The notes under the pieces: generated by a model
Database searches by the model: none
What the model saw: only the letters and a program-made list of their open reading frames with translations
What the model was told of the DNA's origin: nothing
NCBI RefSeq assembly: GCF_021538615.1
Contig: NZ_JAJHIZ010000003.1
Coordinates: 1,178,001 to 1,242,000 of the forward strand
Length of the DNA: 64,000 bases
Reading direction: 5' to 3'
DNA from: Niabella agricola
GTDB taxonomy: Bacteria; Bacteroidota; Bacteroidia; Chitinophagales; Chitinophagaceae
Translations under genes and position numbers: made by a program
In this document: positions 1 through 7,932 of the stretch, one piece after another
Numbering within the stretch: the stretch's first letter is position 1
Layout of the letters: each line of letters starts with the position of its first letter

Positions 1-1222
1 CATTGTTGTGATCGATAGCCGCATCGCCACCATCCAACAGCCATTCTTCATGATACAGGTGCAGCTTCCAATCTCCTTTCCGGATTACAGTCACCGGTCT
101 TGAACGAAATACCTGATCCCTCCCACGGATCACCGGCTGATCCAGGTAACCAGGAAAATGCCAGAATAGGGCCGGCCTGCGGGTATATCCTGCGCGCCCC
201 GTTAGCAGCGGCAAAAGACTCTCCCCATCCAGGTTTGAGACCGCCCCACCTGCCAGTTCAAGAAAAGTTGGGTACAGATCAATATTGATCACCGGCGTAG
301 CGTTATAGCCCGGTTTTATTTTCCCGGGCCACCAGGCGATAAAGGGTTCGCGGATCCCCCCTTCATAATAACAGCCTTTGTTACCCCGCAGTGGTTCCTG
401 TGAAGACTCCTGCGTAGCCCCATTATCGCTGGTAAAAATCACCAGCGTGTTTGAGGAAAGTCCTGCAGTTTCCAGGTACTGTTTTACTTTTCCGATGCTC
501 TCATCCAGATCGTAGACACAGGCTGCATAAAGCGCCTGGCGGGCAGTTAATCCCTGCTTCCGGAACCGTTCGATGCTGGCAGGTCTTGCCTCCTGGGCCG
601 AATGAATGGCATGATGCGACAGAAACACAAAAAATGGATGTTGCTTGTTTTTCTCCACAAAATTCAAAGCAGCATCTGTTAGGGAAAAGATTCCTTTAGG
701 GTCCTCCGGTTCATTTCTTCGTTTGTTGGGATTGGGGAGCCGGGTATCCACATAAGTGTCAAATCCCTGAGCCAAAGGGCTGGTAGCGGTTTCTTTTCCC
801 AGGTGCCATTTACCAAACAACCCGGTTGCATAGCCCTTTGCCTTTAATGCCTCGGCCATGGTAACGATACCCGGCCGGAGACTGTTTGTATTGGGAACCG
901 GCAGCAGGCGCATCTGATCTTTGGCTCCGCGCGTGGTGCTGCCCACGGCATATACGCCATGCCGGGGCGTATAAAGTCCGCTCATTAAACAGGCTCTTGA
1001 AGGGGCACAGTTGCCTGCAGCCGCATAGGCCTGGGTAAACACCATTCCACTGCGCGACAACCCGTCGATCACCGGGGTTTGAAAGGTCTTGCTGCCTGTA
1101 AAGCCGCAATCCTTATAACCCAGATCATCTGCAAGTATCAATATGATATTGGGGCGGGCCTGTGCTCCGGCTCCAAAGCAAATGCCTGCAAGCAGCAACA
1201 GCCCAATGCCTCTGTAAAACAT
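1..1222 (-). CDS. Exported sulfatase, 3' end cut by window edge
   Basis: Formylglycine-dependent sulfatase of the alkaline-phosphatase superfamily, expected to remove sulfate esters from glycans in the periplasm. Read on the minus strand from ATG at 1222, it gives 407 open codons up to the left edge, so the C-terminus is missing. A signal peptide ends near residue 22. Residues 24-35 (PNIILILADDLG) carry the metal-binding Asp pair, and the modification motif CAPSR starts at Cys72, the classic C-x-P-S-R form that an FGE-type enzyme would mature. Later motifs include GKWHLG and FTSDNGA. A second sulfatase lies 86 bp upstream in transcription order (start of that gene at 3354), so the two are probably co-transcribed. 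The substrate cannot be told from the sequence. I translated the N-terminal third and the last codons by hand. Confidence 0.9.
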   Translation of the reverse strand, partial: MFYRGIGLLLLAGICFGAGAQARPNIILILADDLGYKDCGFTGSKTFQTPVIDGLSRSGMVFTQAYAAAGNCAPSRACLMSGLYTPRHGVYAVGSTTRGAKDQMRLLPVPNTNSLRPGIVTMAEALKAKGYATGLFGKWHLGKETATSPLAQGFDTYVDTRLPNPNKRRNEPEDPKGIFSLTDAALNFVEKNKQHPFFVFLSHHAIHSAQEARPASIERFRKQGLTARQALYAACVYDLDESIGKVKQYLETAGLSSNTLVIFTSDNGATQESSQEPLRGNKGCYYEGGIREPFIAWWPGKIKPGYNATPVINIDLYPTFLELAGGAVSNLDGESLLPLLTGRAGYTRRPALFWHFPGYLDQPVIRGRDQVFRSRPVTVIRKGDWKLHLYHEEWLLDGGDAAIDHNN

Positions 1223-1308
1223 ATATTCAGTTGTGTATTTGCAAAACAAGGCCGTAAAAATGAATGGATACGGCACGCATCGACGTCCGCAACAACGCGT
1301 ACTTCATT

Positions 1309-3354
1309 TTAATAAAAATCCTCCCGCTTCAATAACCGTTTCTCGAAACCCGGTCCGCTCCAGTACAGCTCGCCGCCTATGCGCTGCTCCTCTTTTTTAA
1401 ACGATAACCGGATTGGATGCAAACCTGCTTTAAGTAAAAGTGTCTGCTGCAATTCCGTGCCAGGAATGTATCTATAGTCTGCATCCAGCAAGGCAATATT
1501 ATGCAGGCGGATAAAAGCTTTTCCCTCCGCCTTTAGATAAAATGTATAGGCTCCATCCGCCGGAACGCGGATATAACCGGTAATAGAGCCTGCGTCGGCA
1601 TTGGATAAAGCGTTTGTTGCGGTCTTCAGGTCAGTGCGGCCCGACTTTACGGCCGGTAACACTGCAACTTGGGGCACCCATAAAAAGGATCCTTTATAAA
1701 GTTGGTAACGGATGCCTTTTTCTGCACCGTTTTCCGGAACTGGCGGAACCGGTACACTGTCGTAGGGGCGCGGTGCTTCTTCGGATCGGATCCGCATTTG
1801 CAGGACTTTTTCTTTAAATCTTTTTTGCAGTTCCGGAAGCTCCGACGCCTGGTTCTGCTTTTCTTTCGGATCCTTCACCACATCATAGATCTCAAAATCA
1901 TCATCACTGTTTTTGATGTCATAACGCACGCCCACATAATCGCCGTCCCGTATAAACTGCATCTGATTGCGCATCCGGTTCCGGCGGCTTTCCTCAAAAT
2001 CAGCATAACCCGGTGTCTTTCCTTCAACGAAATATTCAGAATAAAGCGTTTGCTTTTGCTGTGTGCCTTTGCCCGTAAGCGCCGGCAATAATGATACGCC
2101 ATCGGTTCTTGCGGGGGCAACCATGCCCGCCGCATCAAGGAAGGTAGGCATCCAGTCGGACAGAAAAGAGGGTTGCCGCACAGTTTTTCCCGGGGCAACT
2201 TTACCCTTCCATTGTACGATCGTAGGTGTACGCATGCCTCCTTCCCATTGATCGCGCTTGATACCGTCAAAGGGCCCATACCCCTGGAAAAATGCTGGTG
2301 TATAATCCTCTTTCAGGTAAGATTCCTGCGAAGGGCCATTGTCGGATGTAAACACAACGATCGTGTTTTCGTCGATCCTCAGATCCTTCAGTAATTGTAA
2401 CAGATCGCCCACCTGCGCATCCAGTCGCTGCACTACTGTTGCATAGCGTTTATTCACATCCTTCCAGGGCGTCATTTTCCCAGTAGCTTTATCAAGGTAC
2501 TTCGCATTCTTAAATTCGGGCGCCATCCAGGAGTCTATTTCGCCTGAGGCCGTATTGATCATATGCCCAGGCTTACCAATCCATTTCAACCCGCCTGTAA
2601 GCCCTCCCCCGGCAGGATACTCTTGTGTAGGCAGTTCGATCACGGCATGCGGAGTGTCATAAGCAAGGTACATAAAGAACGGCGTTCCTTTTTTTGCTTT
2701 CCGGTGATCCAGGATCCACTGTTTGGCGCGGGCTGTCCAGAGATCACCGGTATAACATTTATCCAGGCCGTCTGTAACATTCACGGTGTTATCATATACT
2801 TCCTTTGTTTTGCGGTAAAGACCTTCCTTGGGATAATGCTCATGACCGTCGCTATGCCGTATATACCCATAATAGTAATCAAACCCTCTTTTCAGCGGAT
2901 GCCCGGGCCAGTCTTTTTTACCAGTACCCTGCAAGCCCCATTTACCAATGGCCACCGTACTATAGCCCGCTGCTTTCAGAGTGGATGCTATGGTATAATT
3001 ATTTTCCAGCGCCCGGTCAAACTGGTTATTGCGCACAACAGCATGACCTTGCGTAACGCCGGTAAGCAGGGATGACCTGGAGGATACACATACTGGTGCA
3101 TTGGCATATTGCTGTGTAACTATGGCCCCGCCGGATGCCATGCGGTCCAGGGAAGGTGTAATCATAAACGGAACGGCCGGATCATGCAGAGCCTTTCGCA
3201 TGTTCTGGTGAAAGACCCCCACATCCCCATATCCCAGGTCATCGACCAGGATAAAAATGATGTTGGGTCGCTGAGGATTGGATTGAGCCTGTACCCCGGA
3301 AGGGAGGAGCATACAGAAAAAAAGAAAGACTTTATACATATGAACCGTTTTCAT
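1309..3354 (-). CDS. Exported sulfatase with C-terminal PA14 domain
   Basis: 681-residue sulfatase. Signal peptide ends near residue 23. RPNIIFILVDDLGYGD (about 29-44) holds the metal-binding aspartates, GKWGLQG and FTSDNGPSQES are conserved sulfatase blocks, and the candidate formylglycine Cys is Cys89 in CVSSR. That motif has Ser where C-x-P/A-S-R is usual, so maturation is less certain than for the neighbour. After the sulfatase domain (to about 520) the last 140 residues look like a PA14 carbohydrate-binding domain (LYKGSFLWVPQV, LLKAGLHPIRLSFKK, LYWSGPGF). ATG at 3354 directly follows AGGAG with no spacing. The internal ATG at codon 6 (3339) gives an equally good signal peptide, so the exact start is open. 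Sits just upstream of another sulfatase. RG-II is not known to be sulfated, so this pair may address another glycan. Confidence 0.88.
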   Translation of the reverse strand: MKTVHMYKVFLFFCMLLPSGVQAQSNPQRPNIIFILVDDLGYGDVGVFHQNMRKALHDPAVPFMITPSLDRMASGGAIVTQQYANAPVCVSSRSSLLTGVTQGHAVVRNNQFDRALENNYTIASTLKAAGYSTVAIGKWGLQGTGKKDWPGHPLKRGFDYYYGYIRHSDGHEHYPKEGLYRKTKEVYDNTVNVTDGLDKCYTGDLWTARAKQWILDHRKAKKGTPFFMYLAYDTPHAVIELPTQEYPAGGGLTGGLKWIGKPGHMINTASGEIDSWMAPEFKNAKYLDKATGKMTPWKDVNKRYATVVQRLDAQVGDLLQLLKDLRIDENTIVVFTSDNGPSQESYLKEDYTPAFFQGYGPFDGIKRDQWEGGMRTPTIVQWKGKVAPGKTVRQPSFLSDWMPTFLDAAGMVAPARTDGVSLLPALTGKGTQQKQTLYSEYFVEGKTPGYADFEESRRNRMRNQMQFIRDGDYVGVRYDIKNSDDDFEIYDVVKDPKEKQNQASELPELQKRFKEKVLQMRIRSEEAPRPYDSVPVPPVPENGAEKGIRYQLYKGSFLWVPQVAVLPAVKSGRTDLKTATNALSNADAGSITGYIRVPADGAYTFYLKAEGKAFIRLHNIALLDADYRYIPGTELQQTLLLKAGLHPIRLSFKKEEQRIGGELYWSGPGFEKRLLKREDFY

Positions 3355-3606
3355 CTCCTGATCCCGGAATGAGCCGGAGCAGGAAAATAGTTACTCATTT
3401 AGACTTTGCCGGTAGCCATTTGTTTAAGGACCCGATTCCAAATATCGCAAAAAAACCCATCCATTTCCAAAACAACCCACTCCCACCTACCTGAAATGCC
3501 CGGGGTGTTATACCCGGACACGGATCGCCGAACATTCCGATTGCGCTTTTCTGCAGCTACCGGGCAGCACCCTCCGGCACCGGCAGATGTTTCAATACGG
3601 AGCTCA

Positions 3607-4419
3607 TTAAAAGCTGATCTTCAGCACCGCCTGCACCGGCCGGTGATCCGAAGCATAATCTTCAGCAATGACCCGGTGCGAAAGCGCCGAGAACACGTTA
3701 CCAGGCTTGTACGCAATAAAGTCGATGGCTTGTTTTTCTTTGCCCTCTTCTATTGTAAATGCACAGTTTTTACAGGTTCGGGTAAATGACTGATCCAGTA
3801 ACTGGATGGTTTCGCTGTTTTCGGTAGCATTAAAATCACCTCCGATAATCACCGGTAGCTTTTCATCGGCAAGGATCCGGTTCACTTCAGTCATCTGCAA
3901 TTTCCCATTGGTTTTTCCATGAAAATCGAGATGTGTTGAAGCCACCCTGACTTTTTTTCCGTCTGGCAATGTTGCCGTAGCTAATGATAAAACCCGGGGT
4001 TCCCCACCTGTTGCGGGGTCTGTGGGTAATTTATGGGTTGACATATCCGATAACGGATATTTTGAAAGGATCATGATTCCATAGTCGCCGCCATCATGAT
4101 CGATCGATTTTGAAAAGTGAAATGCATGATAACCGGTTTTCTGTGATAATAAGGCCGCCTGGTTGATCTTTCCCGAACGGCCGGTATTGACATCGATTTC
4201 CTGCAAGGCCACCACATCGGGATTCTCCCTTTTTATTACCCGCACAATGGCATCCACGTCGATGACGCCTGGCTTGGAAGGAGGATTACAGTGATGCACA
4301 TTATACGACATAAAAGTAATGGCATCGATACCCGTATTGCTTTTTTCGGGTGCAGTTTTGCGGGCACAGGATAGCATTGCTAATACGGCAACGCATCCCA
4401 ATATGTTCATTTTTCTCAT
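3607..4419 (-). CDS. Endonuclease/exonuclease/phosphatase-family lipoprotein
   Basis: 270-residue member of the EEP (DNase I-like/exonuclease III) fold. The N-terminus MRKMNILG...AMLSC is a lipoprotein signal with lipidation at Cys18, so the enzyme is outside the cytoplasm. Motifs of the metal-dependent phosphodiesterase site are all visible: SYNVHHC, LQEID, THLDFHG, GGDFNATE and the C-terminal SDHRPV. In Bacteroidota such lipoproteins are often annotated as endonuclease/exonuclease/phosphatase; substrates range from phosphodiesters of lipids or sugars to nucleic acids, and the sequence does not decide. Nine bases separate it from the AraC-type regulator upstream (4429-5340), so the two form a likely pair on one transcript. 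Full-length; no frameshift seen. ATG at codon 4 (4410) is an alternative start. Confidence 0.85.
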   Translation of the reverse strand: MRKMNILGCVAVLAMLSCARKTAPEKSNTGIDAITFMSYNVHHCNPPSKPGVIDVDAIVRVIKRENPDVVALQEIDVNTGRSGKINQAALLSQKTGYHAFHFSKSIDHDGGDYGIMILSKYPLSDMSTHKLPTDPATGGEPRVLSLATATLPDGKKVRVASTHLDFHGKTNGKLQMTEVNRILADEKLPVIIGGDFNATENSETIQLLDQSFTRTCKNCAFTIEEGKEKQAIDFIAYKPGNVFSALSHRVIAEDYASDHRPVQAVLKISF

Positions 4420-4428
4420 AATTGTTTT

Positions 4429-5340
4429 TTAATCTTTCTTAATAGCCCTGTATTTCAATGGGGGCATTCCAATAACCTGTTTGAATCGTTTTGAAAAATA
4501 ATACGGGTCGTCAAAACCCATAGTGATGGCCACGTCTTTAATGGCCTTATCGGTAAAGTCGAGCAGCTGGCAGGCCTGCTGAATCTTCATCTGCATAAAA
4601 TAGTCCATAGGCGCATAACCGGTTTTTTGCTTGAATAAATTGGAAAAACGCGATACCGAATAATTGGAGTGCCGGCTCAGGTCTTTTAAGGTAATACTCT
4701 CCTGCAGGCGTTCCTGCATATATAAAATAGCGCTATCTACAGCATCCAGCTCTTTTTTCTCCACAACGGGATAATGCCTGCTGTTATAAATAAAATAGGA
4801 GAAGAACTGCCGCAGGCTCAGGTTCGCAAAATACAGATTATCGGCACTGTAACCCAACTCCAGCGCTTCATACATTTTATTAAACAGTATGGGAATCTCC
4901 CCGTTGTCTTTTACACGGGTAGGCTTGAAACCATCCTTCACCGCATTCATTTCATTAAAATACGGGAGGTTCATTCCTCCGAAATGGATCCAGTAAATGC
5001 TCCAGGGATCTTTTTCAGCAGAGCCGTATGCATGTGCTTCATTACAGGGCAGCATAAAAAATTCATTAGGCCCTACGTCAAAATGTTCCCCGCCATATTC
5101 AAAAAAACCATGCCCGTCCACACAATAGAACAACATATTTCCGGGCAAACCTTTCTTCCGTTTGGTAAAATGCGCTTTGGCATTGGGATAAAAACCCAGA
5201 CTGGAAATGTATAAACTGTTCAGCAGTGGGTCTTTCAGGATCTTATCGCGGAGCACCGGGAACGGAATCTCGATCCGTTTACGTCCGATCCCGTACCAGA
5301 TATTTTTAAAAGATCCCTGCTTCTTTTCTGCTTGTTCCAT
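4429..5340 (-). CDS. AraC-family transcriptional regulator
   Basis: 303-residue cytoplasmic regulator. The N-terminal half (about 45-140) has a cupin-like sensor pattern (GEHFDVGPNEFFMLPCNEAHAY) as in AraC proteins that bind sugars. The C-terminal 100 residues form the double helix-turn-helix domain: ITLKDLSRHSNYSVSRFSNLFKQ and the signature IKDVAITMGFDDPYYFSKRFKQ, followed by IGMPPLKYR. It is transcribed away from the glycosidase at 5561. The 220-bp divergent spacer carries a perfect 9-bp inverted repeat next to the glycosidase start, a candidate operator. It is the only recognisable DNA-binding regulator in the window; no SusR-like hybrid sensor or ECF sigma/anti-sigma pair was seen. Its inducer is unknown; an exported-glycosidase product is a reasonable guess. 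Confidence 0.93.
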   Translation of the reverse strand: MEQAEKKQGSFKNIWYGIGRKRIEIPFPVLRDKILKDPLLNSLYISSLGFYPNAKAHFTKRKKGLPGNMLFYCVDGHGFFEYGGEHFDVGPNEFFMLPCNEAHAYGSAEKDPWSIYWIHFGGMNLPYFNEMNAVKDGFKPTRVKDNGEIPILFNKMYEALELGYSADNLYFANLSLRQFFSYFIYNSRHYPVVEKKELDAVDSAILYMQERLQESITLKDLSRHSNYSVSRFSNLFKQKTGYAPMDYFMQMKIQQACQLLDFTDKAIKDVAITMGFDDPYYFSKRFKQVIGMPPLKYRAIKKD

Positions 5341-5531
5341 ATTTGTGCGGCAAAAAAATCAGGTCAATAATAATAAACTTTTGGCTTACCATCAACTTTA
5401 AGGCAGTATTTGTGACAATCGGCAGCAATCGTTAAAGTTACGCCAGATTCCGATGATCAACGTACAGAACGGTATACATCGGCAAAAATAAAGACTAAAA
5501 ACCGGTCTTAGAAGGATATTTGATTTACTTT

Positions 5532-5556
5532 TATAATTGTAGTAATAACAATTATA
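5532..5556. promoter_or_regulatory. Perfect inverted repeat upstream of glycosidase, candidate operator
   Basis: TATAATTGT (5532-5540), 7-base spacer AGTAATA, then ACAATTATA (5548-5556): a perfect 9-bp dyad ending 4 bases before the ATG at 5561. It lies in the divergent spacer between the AraC-type gene and the plus-strand glycosidase. It may be an operator or a translation-affecting hairpin. The AT-rich arms mean chance is not excluded. Confidence 0.4.
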
Positions 5557-5560
5557 TATC

Positions 5561-7867
5561 ATGCTTCGCTTATTCTTTTGTGTGGGCCTACTCATGCTAA
5601 CGGGCACAACCCCGGCACAATCCCTGATACAGGATTATGCCGTAGCATGGAATACGCAGAGCAGGAATGCATCAGAATCGATGCCCGTTGGCGGCGGGTC
5701 GGTTGGAACCAATCTTTGGGTAGAAAACAACGAGGTGTTGCTCTATTTTTCGCAAAGCGGTGCCTTTGATGAAAACAATACCCTTCTAAAGGGGGGGCGT
5801 CTTCGGATCCGGTTATATCCCAACATCTTTGAAAATGGATCCTTCCAGCAACAATTGGATCTTCAAAAGGGATCGGCGGTCATCCGGACAAAAAACGCAA
5901 AAGGAACCGCAACATTACAGGTTTGGGTCTCTGTATTTCAACCGGTGGTCCATATCGACATCAACAGCTCGGTTCCGGTTACTGCCGAAGCTGTATACGA
6001 AAACTGGCGGTTTGCCGATCGTCTTCAAAAAGGCAAAGAGAACAATGCCAATTCCTGGAAGTGGGCCCGCCATGTAAACGTGATCACAAAAAAAGATACC
6101 GTTCGCTTTGATAAGGATCGCATCCTTTTTTATCACCGCAATACCGACTCTACGGTGTTTGATGCTGCGGTAGCGCAGCAAAAGCTAACAGGTGTTAAAC
6201 AGCAGCTTTTTAACCCGCTCCGCTGGCTTACCTCCGGTGGCATAGTGGAAGGTACTGGCTTTGTTGCCGGAGCAACGGGTGAAGGCATCTATACAAATAC
6301 GCCCTTTAAAAGCTGGAGCCTGAAAAGCCGCAGCGCGCAGAAGCACCATGCATTGCGAATCACACTGCACAATCATCAAACCCACAGCCTGAGCGCCTGG
6401 CTGCGTGAACTGGAAGCACTGGTTCAAAAAAGCCGTTCCGCAGCAAAGGACCAGGCCGCTACATGGCAGTGGTGGCAGCAGTTCTGGAGCCGGAGCTATA
6501 TCTGCATCAACCCGGATAAAAAAGACCCGGCAGATACCGCCTGGCAGCTGGGGCGCAATTACCAGCTTTTTCGGTATATGCTGGCGGCCAATGCCTACGG
6601 CTCCTATCCCACGAAATTTAACGGAGGCCTGTTTACCGTAGACCCGGTATTTACGGATAGCACGATCCGCGGCACACCCGACCACCGGAACTGGGGCGGC
6701 GGCACGTTTACCGCGCAGAACCAGCGCCTGGTATACTGGCCGATGCTGAAAAGCGGAGACGCGGAACTGATGAAGCCGCAATTCGATTTTTACAACCGGC
6801 TGTTACATACCGCTGAACTGCGCAGCAAGCATTACTGGAATCATAAGGGTGCCAACTTTAATGAGCAGATTGAAAATTTCGGGTTGCCCAATCCTACAGA
6901 ATATGGCTGGAAACGCCCGGCAGACTTCGACCCTGGCATGGAATACAATGCCTGGCTGGAATACGAATGGGATACCGTGCTGGAGTTTTGCATGATGCTG
7001 CTGGAAGCTCAAGACTATGAGGGTATGTCTATTGCTACCTATCTCCCGTTGATCAAAAGCTGCCTGGTTTTCTTTGATGAGCATTACCAATACCTTGCTA
7101 AAAAGAGCGGCAATAAAATCCTGGATCAGAATGGCCACCTGGTACTCTATCCTGGTTCCGGTGCAGAAACGTTTAAATTGGCATATAACGCCAGCTCCAC
7201 CATCGCAGCTTTAAAAACGGTGACTCAAAAATTATTATCAGCACCGGTTCCCTTAACAGATGAAGAACGGAATTATTTCACCGCTTTTCTGAAAAGAATT
7301 CCCCCCATTCCCTTTATGCAATACAATGGGAAGACCACCATTGCACCGGCACGGGTATGGGCAAGGATAAACAATACGGAGTCTTCCATGCTTTACCCGG
7401 TTTTTCCCTGGGGTATCTTTGGTGTGGGAAGACCTGGTCTGGATACCGCCATCAACACCTATCAGCTGGATACCTTTGCCCTGAAGTTCAGAAGTGCTGT
7501 GGGCTGGAAACAGGATCATATTTTTGCCGCCCGGCTTGGATTAACAGTGGAAGCCAGGCGACTGGCGATCTTAAAACTGAAAAACAGCGGCCGCCGCTTT
7601 CCCGCGTTCTGGGGGCCGGGTTATGACTGGGTACCTGATCACAACTGGGGTGGTTCGGGCATGATCGGTCTGCAGGAAATGTTGTTACAAGCTGTGGACA
7701 ACAAGATTTATCTTTTTCCTGCCTGGCCGAAAGAATGGGATGTATCCTTTAAACTTCATGCACCCCGCCAAACAACAGTGGAAGGCATCTTAAAAAACGG
7801 TAAACTGACCGCGTTAAAAGTCATTCCCCAAAGCCGGGAAAAAGATGTGGTAAATCTGCTGCACTGA
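5561..7867 (+). CDS. DUF5703/GH95-like exported glycoside hydrolase
   Basis: 768 residues, signal peptide ending near residue 20 (GTTPAQ). The N-terminal part (about 25-280; MPVGGGSVGTNLWVENNEVLLYFSQSGAFDEN) matches the DUF5703 type, a beta-sandwich like that of GH95/GH65 enzymes. The rest has the pattern of an (alpha/alpha)6 barrel (FNGGLFTVDP, DHRNWGGGTFTAQNQRLVYWPML, EQIENFGLP, WVPDHNWGGSGMIGLQEMLLQ). This suggests an inverting exo-glycosidase. The GH95 signature NxNxExNYW is not present as such; NWGGGTFTAQNQRLVYW occupies the corresponding place, so specificity need not be fucose or galactose. It is the only intact plus-strand gene, divergent from the AraC gene and convergent with the GH95 gene at 7933, so it is probably regulated on its own by the AraC protein. 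Function is family-level only. Confidence 0.8.
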   Translation: MLRLFFCVGLLMLTGTTPAQSLIQDYAVAWNTQSRNASESMPVGGGSVGTNLWVENNEVLLYFSQSGAFDENNTLLKGGRLRIRLYPNIFENGSFQQQLDLQKGSAVIRTKNAKGTATLQVWVSVFQPVVHIDINSSVPVTAEAVYENWRFADRLQKGKENNANSWKWARHVNVITKKDTVRFDKDRILFYHRNTDSTVFDAAVAQQKLTGVKQQLFNPLRWLTSGGIVEGTGFVAGATGEGIYTNTPFKSWSLKSRSAQKHHALRITLHNHQTHSLSAWLRELEALVQKSRSAAKDQAATWQWWQQFWSRSYICINPDKKDPADTAWQLGRNYQLFRYMLAANAYGSYPTKFNGGLFTVDPVFTDSTIRGTPDHRNWGGGTFTAQNQRLVYWPMLKSGDAELMKPQFDFYNRLLHTAELRSKHYWNHKGANFNEQIENFGLPNPTEYGWKRPADFDPGMEYNAWLEYEWDTVLEFCMMLLEAQDYEGMSIATYLPLIKSCLVFFDEHYQYLAKKSGNKILDQNGHLVLYPGSGAETFKLAYNASSTIAALKTVTQKLLSAPVPLTDEERNYFTAFLKRIPPIPFMQYNGKTTIAPARVWARINNTESSMLYPVFPWGIFGVGRPGLDTAINTYQLDTFALKFRSAVGWKQDHIFAARLGLTVEARRLAILKLKNSGRRFPAFWGPGYDWVPDHNWGGSGMIGLQEMLLQAVDNKIYLFPAWPKEWDVSFKLHAPRQTTVEGILKNGKLTALKVIPQSREKDVVNLLH

Positions 7868-7932
7868 TCTGGTGATCTATGAACCATGTATACCCCGGGA
7901 GCAAGCGTTGCATTACCGGAACAAACAGACTG

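Noticed and set aside
810..1109. Open minus-strand frame of 99 residues
   Set aside because: It lies inside the partial sulfatase gene in another frame. The true frame gives signal peptide, DD motif and CAPSR.
5398..5607. Minus-strand frame of 69 residues across the AraC/glycosidase spacer
   Set aside because: No homology features, overlaps the start of a real gene and has an unlikely composition.
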